This document shows positions 7,019 through 14,211 of a stretch of 20,846 nucleotides of DNA, one piece after another. The DNA lies in the NCBI GenBank assembly GCA_937957805.1, contig CALFXW010000124.1:1-20846 (forward strand), in the 5' to 3' direction. Under the pieces are notes generated by a model. It was not told where the DNA came from and searched no databases. It saw nothing but the letters and a program-made list of their open reading frames with translations. The stretch comes from an uncultured Sphingopyxis sp. (GTDB taxonomy: Bacteria > Pseudomonadota > Alphaproteobacteria > Sphingomonadales > Sphingomonadaceae). The translations under genes and the position numbers were made by a program. How positions within the stretch are numbered: position 1 is the stretch's first letter; the number at the start of each line of letters is the position of its first letter.

Positions 7019-8025
7019 TGAAACTTGCCAGTTTGAAATCGGGCCGCGACGGCCATCTGGTCGTGGTGTCGGATGATTTGGCCTATTATGCCGACGCGGC
7101 GGCGATTGCGCCGACGTTACAGGCGGCGCTCGATGACTGGGACAATGCAGCGCCCCGCCTCGCCGCCTTGGCAACCGATTTGAACCATGGGGCAATCCCG
7201 CGTGAAAGGTTCCACGAACATGATTGTGCCGCGCCCATGCCGCGCGCCTATCAATGGGCGGATGGTAGCGCCTATGTGAACCATGTCGCGCTGGTGCGCC
7301 AAGCGCGCGGGGCCGAAATGCCCGACAGTTTCTGGCACGACCCCTTGATGTATCAGGGGGGCAGCGACGGCTTTCTGGGGCCGCGCGATGCAATACCCCT
7401 GACCGACGTCAGCTGGGGCTGCGACATGGAAGCCGAAATTGTCGTGGTCACCGGCGATGTACCGATGGGGGTGAGCGCCGAACAAGCACGAACCCACATC
7501 CGCCTCATCGGCCTGACCAATGATGTGTCGCTGCGGGGGCTTATTCCGGGGGAACTGGCCAAAGGGTTCGGATTTTTCCAGTCCAAACCGGCGAGCGCCT
7601 TTTCCCCCGTTTTCGTTACCCCCGATGCGCTGGGCGCGCGCTGGGACGGCGGCAAATTGCAAGGGGCCTTGTGCGTCGATCTGAACGGTGCGCCGCTGGG
7701 CCGCGCCGATGCGGGCGTCGATATGACTTTTGATTTCGGCCAGCTCATCGCCCATGCTGCAAAAACGCGCAATTTATGCGCCGGCACCATCATCGGCTCG
7801 GGCACCGTTTCCAACCGCGATGCCGGTGGCGGGCCGGGCCGCCCGGTGGCCGACGGCGGGCTGGGGTATAGCTGTCTGGCGGAGGTGCGGACGATCGAAA
7901 CCATTTTGCATGGCAAGCCGGTGACTCCCTTTATGGCACCGGGCGATGTCGTGCGCATCTGGATGGATGATGACCGGCACCACAGCATTTTCGGTGCCAT
8001 CGAACAGCAGGTTGTGGGGGCTTAG
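7018..8025 (+). CDS. fahA: Fumarylacetoacetate hydrolase family protein
   Basis: 335 aa from the ATG at 7018, which overlaps the cupin stop. Longer readings from 6811 run antisense to nothing useful and translate the cupin gene out of frame. The FAH fold is recognisable: GCDMEAEIVVVTG supplies metal ligands Glu138/Glu140, TNDVSLR supplies Asp169, QSKPASAFSP holds the conserved Lys190, and SGTVSNRDAGGG is the C-terminal active-site loop. It splits fumarylacetoacetate into fumarate and acetoacetate, the last step of tyrosine breakdown. Last gene of the cluster, followed by a repeat-filled convergent spacer. It belongs to the shorter bacterial FAH class, for which other 2-oxo-acid substrates are known, but hpd and maiA nearby support the assignment. 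Confidence 0.88.
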   Translation: MKLASLKSGRDGHLVVVSDDLAYYADAAAIAPTLQAALDDWDNAAPRLAALATDLNHGAIPRERFHEHDCAAPMPRAYQWADGSAYVNHVALVRQARGAEMPDSFWHDPLMYQGGSDGFLGPRDAIPLTDVSWGCDMEAEIVVVTGDVPMGVSAEQARTHIRLIGLTNDVSLRGLIPGELAKGFGFFQSKPASAFSPVFVTPDALGARWDGGKLQGALCVDLNGAPLGRADAGVDMTFDFGQLIAHAAKTRNLCAGTIIGSGTVSNRDAGGGPGRPVADGGLGYSCLAEVRTIETILHGKPVTPFMAPGDVVRIWMDDDRHHSIFGAIEQQVVGA

Positions 8026-8092
8026 CGGCTCCGTTTCGCTCTGAGCAGCACGCTGCCAAGAGGTTGGGGAAATCGACCCAATTCTTGTCATG

Positions 8093-8106
8093 CCCGCGCA
8101 AGCGGG
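8093..8106. repeat. Short palindrome CCCGC-GCAA-GCGGG
   Basis: A 5-bp stem with a GCAA loop, embedded in TCATGCCCGCGCAAGCGGGA. This is a widespread type of dispersed alphaproteobacterial repeat. It lies 68 bp after fahA. Confidence 0.6.
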
Positions 8107-8175
8107 AATCCATCACCAAAGCATTTGCGCAATTTGGATTTCACGAGAGCGGCGCGGAGGCGCGGAGATTATATC

Positions 8176-8197
8176 CCCCTCCCCTTCAGGGGAGGGG
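8176..8197. repeat. Hairpin CCCCTCCCC-TTCA-GGGGAGGGG
   Basis: A perfect 9-bp stem with a 4-nt loop, followed by another GGGGAGGGGG at 8201-8210. Candidate transcript-end structure for the fahA operon. The following bases are TTATT and not a T-run, so a classical intrinsic terminator is only weakly supported. Confidence 0.6.
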
Positions 8198-8214
8198 CTA
8201 GGGGAGGGGGTTAT

Positions 8215-8245
8215 TAGCCCGGTGGGGGATTATAGCCCGGTGGGG
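8215..8245. repeat. Two direct copies of TAGCCCGGTGGGG, 18-bp period
   Basis: TAGCCCGGTGGGG begins at 8215 and again at 8233. A short tandem duplication within the repeat spacer; no function is visible. Confidence 0.7.
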
Positions 8246-8261
8246 ATTTCCCTTTCACTGG

Positions 8262-8281
8262 ATTCCGGCCTTCGCCGGAAT
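8262..8281. repeat. Palindrome ATTCCGGC-CTTC-GCCGGAAT
   Basis: A perfect 8-bp stem with the same CTTC loop as the palindrome at 1194-1219, and the same adjoining TGACAA after the stem. They are members of one dispersed family. Confidence 0.7.
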
Positions 8282-8297
8282 GACAACGGGAACAATT

Positions 8298-8380
8298 GTG
8301 CTCCTGCGAAAGCAGGAGACCCCTAAACTGTGCTCCTGCGAAAGCAGGAGGCGCCTAAACTGTGCTCCTGCGAAAGCAGG
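8298..8380. repeat. Three stem-loop units at 32-bp period
   Basis: GTGCTCCTGC-GAAA-GCAGGAG units begin at 8298, 8330 and 8362. Each is a 7-bp stem closed by GAAA, a GNRA tetraloop if transcribed on the plus strand. Spacers contain CCTAAACTGT. The third unit is the left arm of the paired element at 8362-8437. It mirrors the 33-bp array at 1026-1110, but there the other arm type was duplicated. Confidence 0.85.
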
Positions 8381-8437
8381 AGCCTAGCGCGGCAAGGCAG
8401 GATATTTCGGCCTAGGCCCCTGCTTTCGCAGGGGCAC
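8362..8437 (-). repeat. 76-bp paired-hairpin (REPIN-like) element, copy 2, inverted
   Basis: Reverse-complement copy of the element at 1090-1165: same length, same two arms, middle containing CCTAGCGCGG on the plus strand. Differences from copy 1 are confined to the loop of one arm and the central spacer. The two copies flank the 7.2-kb block of beta-helix, cytochrome and tyrosine-catabolism genes in opposite orientation. A further degenerate arm, CCCCCTGCTTTCGCTGGGG, follows at 8448-8466. Confidence 0.75.
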
Positions 8438-8479
8438 AAAGTGAGCACCCCCTGCTTTCGCTGGGGCGCAATGGGGATA

Positions 8480-8503
8480 CCACCCCAGCCCATGCCGGGG
8501 TGG
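8480..8503 (-). terminator. Hairpin just past tadC, possible transcript end
   Basis: CCACCCC (8480-8486) pairs with GGGGTGG (8497-8503) around a 10-nt loop, 8 bp beyond the tadC stop on the minus strand. There is no T-tract, so it may be only another repeat. It is placed where an end or stabiliser of the tad transcript would be. Confidence 0.35.
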
Positions 8504-8511
8504 CAGCCGTC

Positions 8512-9513
8512 TTATTTCACCATCGCATCCTTGATGTCGCAGGCCGCAGGGCCGAGGATGACGATGAACAGCACCGGCAGAATGAACAAAATCAGTGGCA
8601 CGGTCATGATCGCGGGCAGGCGCGCTGCCTTTTCCTCCGCGCGCATCATCCGCTCGTTGCGGAATTCGGCGGACAGGACGCGCAGCGCCGAAGCGAGCGG
8701 GGTGCCGTATTTTTCGGTCTGAATCAGCGTCGTGACGACCCCGCGCACCGAATCCAGATCGACGCGATAGGCAAGGTTTTCGAGCGCCATGCGTCGTTCG
8801 GTCAGGAAGGATAGTTCGATGGAGGTCAGCGCAAATTCTTCGCCCAAATCGGGATAGGCCTTGCCCAATTCCTTGGCGACGCGGGCAAAGGCGGCATCGA
8901 CAGTCAACCCCGCTTCGGCACAGATGACGAGCAGGTCGAGCGCATCGGGCAACCCCTTGCGGATGGCGTCGGTGCGTTTGGACTTGCGGTTGTTGATGAA
9001 CAGATCGGGCGCTTTATAGGCGAGGATGAGCGGCACCGCGAAACCGCCAAATTTCTTGAGCGGTGTCCAATCGGGCACAATATCAACGACATAGATAAGC
9101 GCCGCTGCGGTGAGGCCAATGACAATCGGCAATACCATGCGCGCGAAAATGATGCTGACCGCCAAATCCTTGGAACGGATGCCCGCCTGTGCCAGTCGTT
9201 GCTGGACATCGCGCAATTGTTCATCCTGCAACACTTTGAGTGAGGACAACATGCTGCGCATGCGGTTGGTGGTGACATTCTTTTTCACCAATTTGGCACG
9301 GCGCTTGCCGCTTGATGCGGTAATCCCCGCCTTTAATTGTTCGCGTCGGTCGTTGAGCGATTTGACGCGCTTGACCATCGGGTCGCGCACGGTGGCGGCG
9401 TTATAGATGGCAAAGAGCACGGCGGCGACGCCGAGTGCCGCGAGCATCGTCGCCGCCCAGACGACGTCGATACCCATGAAGGTGGCGGGCGGGGTGACAG
9501 GTGCGACAGACAT
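8512..9513 (-). CDS. tadC: Tad pilus inner-membrane platform protein TadC
   Basis: 333 aa, T2SS GspF-like. An N-terminal membrane segment (about 17-40) is followed by a long basic region, two central hydrophobic stretches (about 125-180), the F-domain with LPDALDLLVICAEAGLTVDA, FLTERRMALENLAYRVD and TEKYGTPLASALRVLS, and a C-terminal membrane helix PAIMTVPLILFILPVLFIVI. With TadB it forms the inner-membrane platform on which Flp pilin is assembled by the TadA/CpaF motor. The start at 9513 has AAGGAAG about 5 nt upstream. It is the last gene of the tad operon, 18 bp after tadB, and converges on fahA. Confidence 0.92.
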   Translation of the reverse strand: MSVAPVTPPATFMGIDVVWAATMLAALGVAAVLFAIYNAATVRDPMVKRVKSLNDRREQLKAGITASSGKRRAKLVKKNVTTNRMRSMLSSLKVLQDEQLRDVQQRLAQAGIRSKDLAVSIIFARMVLPIVIGLTAAALIYVVDIVPDWTPLKKFGGFAVPLILAYKAPDLFINNRKSKRTDAIRKGLPDALDLLVICAEAGLTVDAAFARVAKELGKAYPDLGEEFALTSIELSFLTERRMALENLAYRVDLDSVRGVVTTLIQTEKYGTPLASALRVLSAEFRNERMMRAEEKAARLPAIMTVPLILFILPVLFIVILGPAACDIKDAMVK

Positions 9514-9531
9514 GATGCTTCCTTGCCTCCC

Positions 9532-10521
9532 CTAAATCTCAAAATTGACCATTTTGGCCATGATGCCGACGCCCATGCTCATCCAGACCAGCCCGCCGAT
9601 ACCGGTGTACATGACACGCGGGTCATAGAGCTCCCCCGACCAGGGGAAGAAAGCGGCGAGGTAATCCGGGTTCATCACATAAACCAACGCAAAGACGAGG
9701 AAGGGCAGCGCGCCGACGATCCATGCCGATGCCTTGGCTTCGGAGGACATTGCCTTGATCTTGAGCTTCATCTGCGCGCGTTTGCGCAATACTTCGGACA
9801 AGTTGGCGAGCGTTTCGGCCAAATTGCCCCCGGTTTCGCGCTGGATGGCAAGGGTGATGCAGAAAAACTGAAATTCGGGCGTGCCCAGCGCATCGGCGCT
9901 TTCCTGAAGCGCGGCCTCCATCGATTTACCGATGCGGATACGTTCGATCACCAGCTTGAATTCGACGCCCACCGGCCCCGGTATTTCTGTGCTGACTGCG
10001 TGCAGCGTTTCCGCAATGGGCAGGCCCGAACGCAGGCCGCGCACCAACAGGTCGATGGCGTCGGGAAAGCGTGCGGTGAAATTGCTGACGCGTTTAGTAA
10101 TCAGCTTGCCAACCACCATATGCGGAATGCCGAGGCCGACGCCGACCGCCAATAATATCGACAGGAGGATTGGCGCGCCCTGCACGACCATCGCCAATAA
10201 TATGACGACGGCAATGCCGATGCAGGCCCACAAATAACGGCCCAGCGTCCATTTCTTGCCGGTGCGGCGCAGGCGTTGTGCCATGCGTTCAGGGTTGGGC
10301 AGCAGGCGGCCCAGACCCAGTTCCTGGCTGGGCAGACGGGCGGCGATGGTGCGGCGCATCTGTGCTGCGAGCGCGGCTTCGTTGGATGGCATGATGCGGT
10401 CGCGCATCGCGGTCATCCGCCGTTTGACCGCCTTTTCTGGGTTGGGGCCGCCAAAGACGAACAGCAATAGCGCGACCACGACGACAAAGGCGCCGGCGAT
10501 CATAAAGAAATTGCTGTCCAT
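9532..10521 (-). CDS. tadB: Tad pilus inner-membrane platform protein TadB
   Basis: 329 aa from the ATG at 10521; a TTG at 10548 would add nine residues but is less likely. An N-terminal membrane helix (FFMIAGAFVVVVALLLFVFG) is followed by a cytoplasmic stretch, two central hydrophobic segments (around WACIGIAVVILLAMVVQGAP and ILLSILLAVGVGLGIP), a GspF domain with FPDAIDLLVRGLRSGLPIAE and QRETGGNLAETLANLSEVLR, and two C-terminal helices. Partner of TadC. In most alphaproteobacterial loci the ATPase gene cpaF/tadA directly precedes tadB. Here cpaE precedes it with only a 70-bp gap and no cpaF. Confidence 0.92.
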   Translation of the reverse strand: MDSNFFMIAGAFVVVVALLLFVFGGPNPEKAVKRRMTAMRDRIMPSNEAALAAQMRRTIAARLPSQELGLGRLLPNPERMAQRLRRTGKKWTLGRYLWACIGIAVVILLAMVVQGAPILLSILLAVGVGLGIPHMVVGKLITKRVSNFTARFPDAIDLLVRGLRSGLPIAETLHAVSTEIPGPVGVEFKLVIERIRIGKSMEAALQESADALGTPEFQFFCITLAIQRETGGNLAETLANLSEVLRKRAQMKLKIKAMSSEAKASAWIVGALPFLVFALVYVMNPDYLAAFFPWSGELYDPRVMYTGIGGLVWMSMGVGIMAKMVNFEI

Positions 10522-10591
10522 GACCTTAAACTCTTTTCCCAGTGGCAAGAATATGTGGAAACGGTGCGGCGGCGGATGCCACCGTCACCAA

Positions 10592-11869
10592 TCACCCCTT
10601 GGCCTTGCCCTTCATTAAACCCGAAACGCTGAGCTTGCTGAGCAGGCTCTGCTTTTTGGCAGCCTTGGCATCGGGCACATTTTCCCCATCGGGTGCTTCA
10701 TCCCCGGCGCTGAGGATCATCGTCGCCAATTTGGCGATGCTGGTGCCCAGCCGCGTGCCGCGCGTCGTTTCGGCGAGGCTTTGGCCCAGTTTCGCCGCCT
10801 TGACCGCCAATTTGGCGTCGAGTGGCAGCACCAGATCAATTTCGCGCTCGATGCTGGTTTCAAAATCCTTGCGACTGACTTCTGTCCCCGTCGGCGCGAC
10901 CTTATTGGCCACCAAGAATACACGAGCATCGGGGCAGGCGGTCTTGAAAGCCGACAGCAAGCGAATGGCATCACGCGCACCGGCCAGCGTCAATTCGGTG
11001 ACAAGGACGACGGCCGTCAGATCATTGAGCAGATGCGGATAGCTGATCATCATCGCGCGCGGTAGGTCGATCACCGTCGATTCAAAAGCGGCCTTTATCT
11101 CCTCCCGCAAGTGGAAGAAGGTGCCACCATCGCTCATCAGCGGTTGGTTGATCGGCGCTTCGGCCGACAGGATCGCCAGATTGTCATTGGCGCGCACCAA
11201 GGCGCGTTCGATGAACAGCCCGTCGATACGCGAAGGGTTGTCGATGGCGTCGATCAACCCGCGCCCCGGCTCCAGATCGAGCGTTAGCGCGCCGGTGCCG
11301 AAATGGACGTCAAGGTCGAGCAGCGCGGTGCGCCGCTTACCCTGTTGCCCGAACAGCCAGGCGAGGGATGTTGCAATCGTCGATGCGCCGACCCCGCCGC
11401 GCGTGCCAACCACCGCGGTTACGGTGTGGCGGACATGATCGACCGCTTCGGCCATGCGCGGCGCGTTGAGCATTGCCTGCGCATTCATGAAGACGTCGCG
11501 CACCTGTTCTGCAAAAATCGGTTTTAGCAGATAATCGTGGATGCCGCTCGACACCAGGTCGCGGAACAGGCGGACGTCATTGACCTGCCCGATGGCAATC
11601 ACCACCGTGCCCGGCTCACAAACCTCTGCCAAGCCGTTGATATCGTTGATCGGGTCGCTTGATTCCGACAGATCGACGAGCAGGATTGACGGGCTGGCGG
11701 TGATCGAAAGCGACTGGACAGCATTACGCAGCCCACCCTTGTGCACCTTGGCAATGTCCCAACCCATGTCGGACACCACCGGCTTGATCTGTTCGACCGT
11801 ATCATCGTCGCACAAATATGCGGCAAAGCTTTCGCGGGTCTGTTGCCCGCCACGAAAAGGCGCGTTCAC
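10592..11869 (-). CDS. cpaE: Pilus localisation protein CpaE/TadZ (receiver plus ParA-like ATPase)
   Basis: 425 aa. Residues about 15-130 form a receiver-like domain keeping an acidic cluster (Asp21-23), a candidate phospho-acceptor Asp66 (LLVDLSES) and Lys116 (LLKP), but lacking the usual Thr/Ser after beta-4 (VIAIGQ). Residues about 148-390 form a ParA/MinD ATPase with GTRGGVGAST at 155-164, an altered Walker A in which the signature lysines are Arg and Ala, as is common in TadZ. The next motif is LLDLDVHFG. It places the Tad machine at the cell pole. The GTG start at 11869 overlaps the cpaD stop (GTGA). The basic C-tail (KKQSLLSKLSVSGLMKGKAKG) is low-complexity. Confidence 0.9.
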   Translation of the reverse strand: MNAPFRGGQQTRESFAAYLCDDDTVEQIKPVVSDMGWDIAKVHKGGLRNAVQSLSITASPSILLVDLSESSDPINDINGLAEVCEPGTVVIAIGQVNDVRLFRDLVSSGIHDYLLKPIFAEQVRDVFMNAQAMLNAPRMAEAVDHVRHTVTAVVGTRGGVGASTIATSLAWLFGQQGKRRTALLDLDVHFGTGALTLDLEPGRGLIDAIDNPSRIDGLFIERALVRANDNLAILSAEAPINQPLMSDGGTFFHLREEIKAAFESTVIDLPRAMMISYPHLLNDLTAVVLVTELTLAGARDAIRLLSAFKTACPDARVFLVANKVAPTGTEVSRKDFETSIEREIDLVLPLDAKLAVKAAKLGQSLAETTRGTRLGTSIAKLATMILSAGDEAPDGENVPDAKAAKKQSLLSKLSVSGLMKGKAKG

Positions 11870-12552
11870 TGGCCACCTCCTGAGCTACCGCCACCTGAGC
11901 CGCCGGACCCTCCGCCTGACGCGCTGCTGGCACCGCCAAGCCCGCCTGCACCCGTCGGGGTTGCGGCGCGATAGGCCTCGATCGCGCGGCTGGCGGTCGC
12001 GGGATCATTGCTGGTTGCGCTTTGCCCGGCGATCAGATCATTGGGGTTGGCGACCATGGCGGCAAGGTTGCTGTTGGTGGCGCAACCATAGTTGGATGTG
12101 GTGATCGAACGATGTTCGGTGGCGCTGCGCGTTCCCCAATCTGGGCAGCCCGGCACGCGTGCCGATGCGCGCGAAATGACGATGCGGATATTGCCCGGCG
12201 CAATCACCCCTTCGGTCAGCGGTGCATGGTCGGCGAGCAGCAACCCCTTGCGCGCCAGCATCATGGCGACGGTGTCGCGCGCGCCGCGCACGGACGAAGC
12301 GGCGGAAACATCGATGGCGATCTGGTCGCCATAACGCACCTCCATCGCGTCAAGCCAGTCGGAAACCCGGCGCGCTTCGCTGGGCGACAATATGCCGTTT
12401 GATGCGTCTGCATCCAGTGCATAGTTGGAGATGCGAACTACCGGCTGATGCACCGATTCAAGGCTGCGGTTCACTTCACCCGTGTTCATGCAGGCACCCA
12501 GCGCCAGCGCGCCGGCTACGGTAGCGATCGTTGCTAATTTGCGCATTTTCAT
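11866..12552 (-). CDS. cpaD: Pilus assembly lipoprotein CpaD
   Basis: 228 aa from the ATG at 12552, which has AGGAAAGG just upstream; a TTG at 12576 is the only longer start. The signal peptide ends in a lipobox LALGAC, then MNTGE, so it is a predicted outer-membrane-associated lipoprotein. CpaD hallmarks are the segment RRVSDWLDAMEVRYGDQIAID and the Cys-containing CPDWGTRS..SNYGCATNSNLAAMVANPNDLI, which match the family. It helps secretin (CpaC) assembly and stability. The C-terminal 35 residues are a Gly/Ser-rich low-complexity tail (GGGSGGSGGG). Its stop overlaps the cpaE GTG. Confidence 0.9.
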   Translation of the reverse strand: MKMRKLATIATVAGALALGACMNTGEVNRSLESVHQPVVRISNYALDADASNGILSPSEARRVSDWLDAMEVRYGDQIAIDVSAASSVRGARDTVAMMLARKGLLLADHAPLTEGVIAPGNIRIVISRASARVPGCPDWGTRSATEHRSITTSNYGCATNSNLAAMVANPNDLIAGQSATSNDPATASRAIEAYRAATPTGAGGLGGASSASGGGSGGSGGGSSGGGQ

Positions 12553-12572
12553 GGCCTTTCCTAGCCTGCGGT

Positions 12573-14207
12573 TCAATTGTTGGGGCCAAAGCCGGGGGCG
12601 GCTTCGGCCTGTTCATTGCGCGCGCTGTTGCGGCGCGGGCGATCAGCAACGATGGCACCTGCCGGGGGTGCGACCATCGCACTCGGCCCGGGAGCCGGTG
12701 CATCGCTCGGCGGGCCAGCGGGTGCATTTTCGAGAGTCGGCATCGGGCGGCGCACGCCCGATTCCCCATCGGCAATGCCGTTGGTCATCAAGCGTTGCAA
12801 ATCGGTCGGCGAACGGAAACCATCGGTCGGCAGCACAATCTGGTCTGCCGAAACCGGCCGCACCAAATATGGTGTGATTACGATGACCAATTCGGTGTCG
12901 CCGCGACGGAAATCGTCGGATTTGAACAAAGTGCCCAGAATCGGCAGGTCAGAAAGGCCCGGTGTCCCCTCAATCGACCCGGCCGAGCGGTTGCTCATCA
13001 AACCGGCGATCATAAAGCTTTCGCCCGAACCCAGTTCGACGGTGGTTTCGGTGCGCCGGACGCTGAGCGCCGGGATGTTGAAACCATTGATCGTAATCGC
13101 CCCTTCGGTCGTCAATTCGGACACTTCGGGGCGCACGCGCAGCGAAATGCGGCCGTTGGACAACACCGTCGGCGTATAGGCGAGGCTGACACCATAGCGG
13201 CGATATTGGATGGTAATCGTGCCCGACTGCGGGTCGGGAACGGGGATGGGATATTCACCGCCCGCCAAAAAGTCGGCGGTTTCGCCCGACACGGCGGTCA
13301 GATTGGGCTGCGCGAGCGTCGATACCATGCCGGTGCGTTCGCCAAGGTCGAGCGCGCCGAGCACATCGACCCCGAACAAGCGCCCAATCCCTGCCAAAGT
13401 CGTGGCATTGGCCAGCGGGTTGACAGTATAGTTGAGCGGCACATCCGCCGGGTTAGTCACCGGCGCGCCGGTATAGGGGTTGTAAAATTGCTGGCTGCCA
13501 TCGGGCAGGGTGCGCGTCGGCAATGTCTGGGGGGTAATTGTCCCCACCCCACGGCCACGGAATGCCCCGAATTGAAAGCCCGAAGTCGGGTCACGGCTGA
13601 CCAGATTGCCGCCCATCTGGCGCACCAGCGAACGGTTCACCTCTGCAATGCGCACCTGCAGATTGACCTGCAAGGGGGTGGCGGTCTGCAAACGCGAAAT
13701 GACGCGCGTCCCTTCGCCGACAAAGGCGGTGACCAGCCGGTCAGCCTCTGCCGCATCTTCAGGCGCAGCGACGGTGCCGGTGAGCAGGACAAAGCCGTTC
13801 ATTGTCGTTGCCGTGATATGCGCTTCGGGCATGGCGAGTGCCAGCATCTGATCGATGGTTTCGATATTATTGCCGACCCGTGCCACCGCCGAATATACCA
13901 CCCGGCCCGCGCCGCTGGTTGCATAAACGCTGGTTTCGCCCGGTGCCTTGCCGAACACATAAATCTGGGTGGCGGAACGCACCTGCACATCGGCCACTTC
14001 CTGATTGGCGACGAAAACATCGCTGACAGGGGCGGGCAGGTTGATCAGGCGACCACGGCCAACCGACAGGTTGAGTTCGTTATTTTCCACCTGTTCGCCC
14101 GGCGTCGCATAGAGCACGGCCGGGGTGGCCACACAGGCGCTGAGCGCGATGGCGATGGCGATACGGCCGGCGTGCATCAGGCTGCGGTTCTTGTTCTGGG
14201 CGTGCAT
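12573..14207 (-). CDS. cpaC: Tad pilus secretin CpaC/RcpA
   Basis: 544 aa. Signal peptide about 1-34 (AIAIALSACVATPAVLYA). The N-terminal pilus-secretin domain (LNLSVGRGRLINLPAPVSDV) is followed by a BON-like region around ITATTMNGFVLLTGTV. The secretin channel domain spans about 190-480, with VQVRIAEVNRSLVRQMGGN, QPNLTAVSGETADFLAGGE, and the end signature LSDLPILGTLFKSDDF..ELVIVITPYLVRP. Forms the outer-membrane pore for the pilus. The last 60 residues are Pro/Ala-rich. The start has GGGAGGTAAGAAG upstream, and cpaB ends 4 bp before. Long open frames on the opposite strand are shadows. Confidence 0.95.
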   Translation of the reverse strand: MHAQNKNRSLMHAGRIAIAIALSACVATPAVLYATPGEQVENNELNLSVGRGRLINLPAPVSDVFVANQEVADVQVRSATQIYVFGKAPGETSVYATSGAGRVVYSAVARVGNNIETIDQMLALAMPEAHITATTMNGFVLLTGTVAAPEDAAEADRLVTAFVGEGTRVISRLQTATPLQVNLQVRIAEVNRSLVRQMGGNLVSRDPTSGFQFGAFRGRGVGTITPQTLPTRTLPDGSQQFYNPYTGAPVTNPADVPLNYTVNPLANATTLAGIGRLFGVDVLGALDLGERTGMVSTLAQPNLTAVSGETADFLAGGEYPIPVPDPQSGTITIQYRRYGVSLAYTPTVLSNGRISLRVRPEVSELTTEGAITINGFNIPALSVRRTETTVELGSGESFMIAGLMSNRSAGSIEGTPGLSDLPILGTLFKSDDFRRGDTELVIVITPYLVRPVSADQIVLPTDGFRSPTDLQRLMTNGIADGESGVRRPMPTLENAPAGPPSDAPAPGPSAMVAPPAGAIVADRPRRNSARNEQAEAAPGFGPNN

Positions 14208-14211
14208 CTTC

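Larger units (their letters stand above)
8026..8511. other. Convergent intergenic spacer filled with palindromes
   Basis: No credible gene lies here between the ends of fahA (plus) and tadC (minus). It holds at least eight palindromic or repeated units, listed separately: 8093-8106, 8176-8197, 8215-8245, 8262-8281, the 8298-8380 array, the 8362-8437 paired element, 8448-8466 (CCCC..GGGG variant) and 8480-8503. Reading frames through the region merely translate the repeats. Confidence 0.8.

Noticed and set aside
8298..8380. CRISPR-like array with 32-bp period
   Set aside because: The intervening sequences are near-identical, only three units occur, and one is part of the 76-bp element.
8330..8722. 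130-aa plus-strand frame after the array
   Set aside because: It reads the paired repeat element and then antisense tadC. Its similarity to the frame at 577-1185 comes from the shared repeat, not from a protein family.
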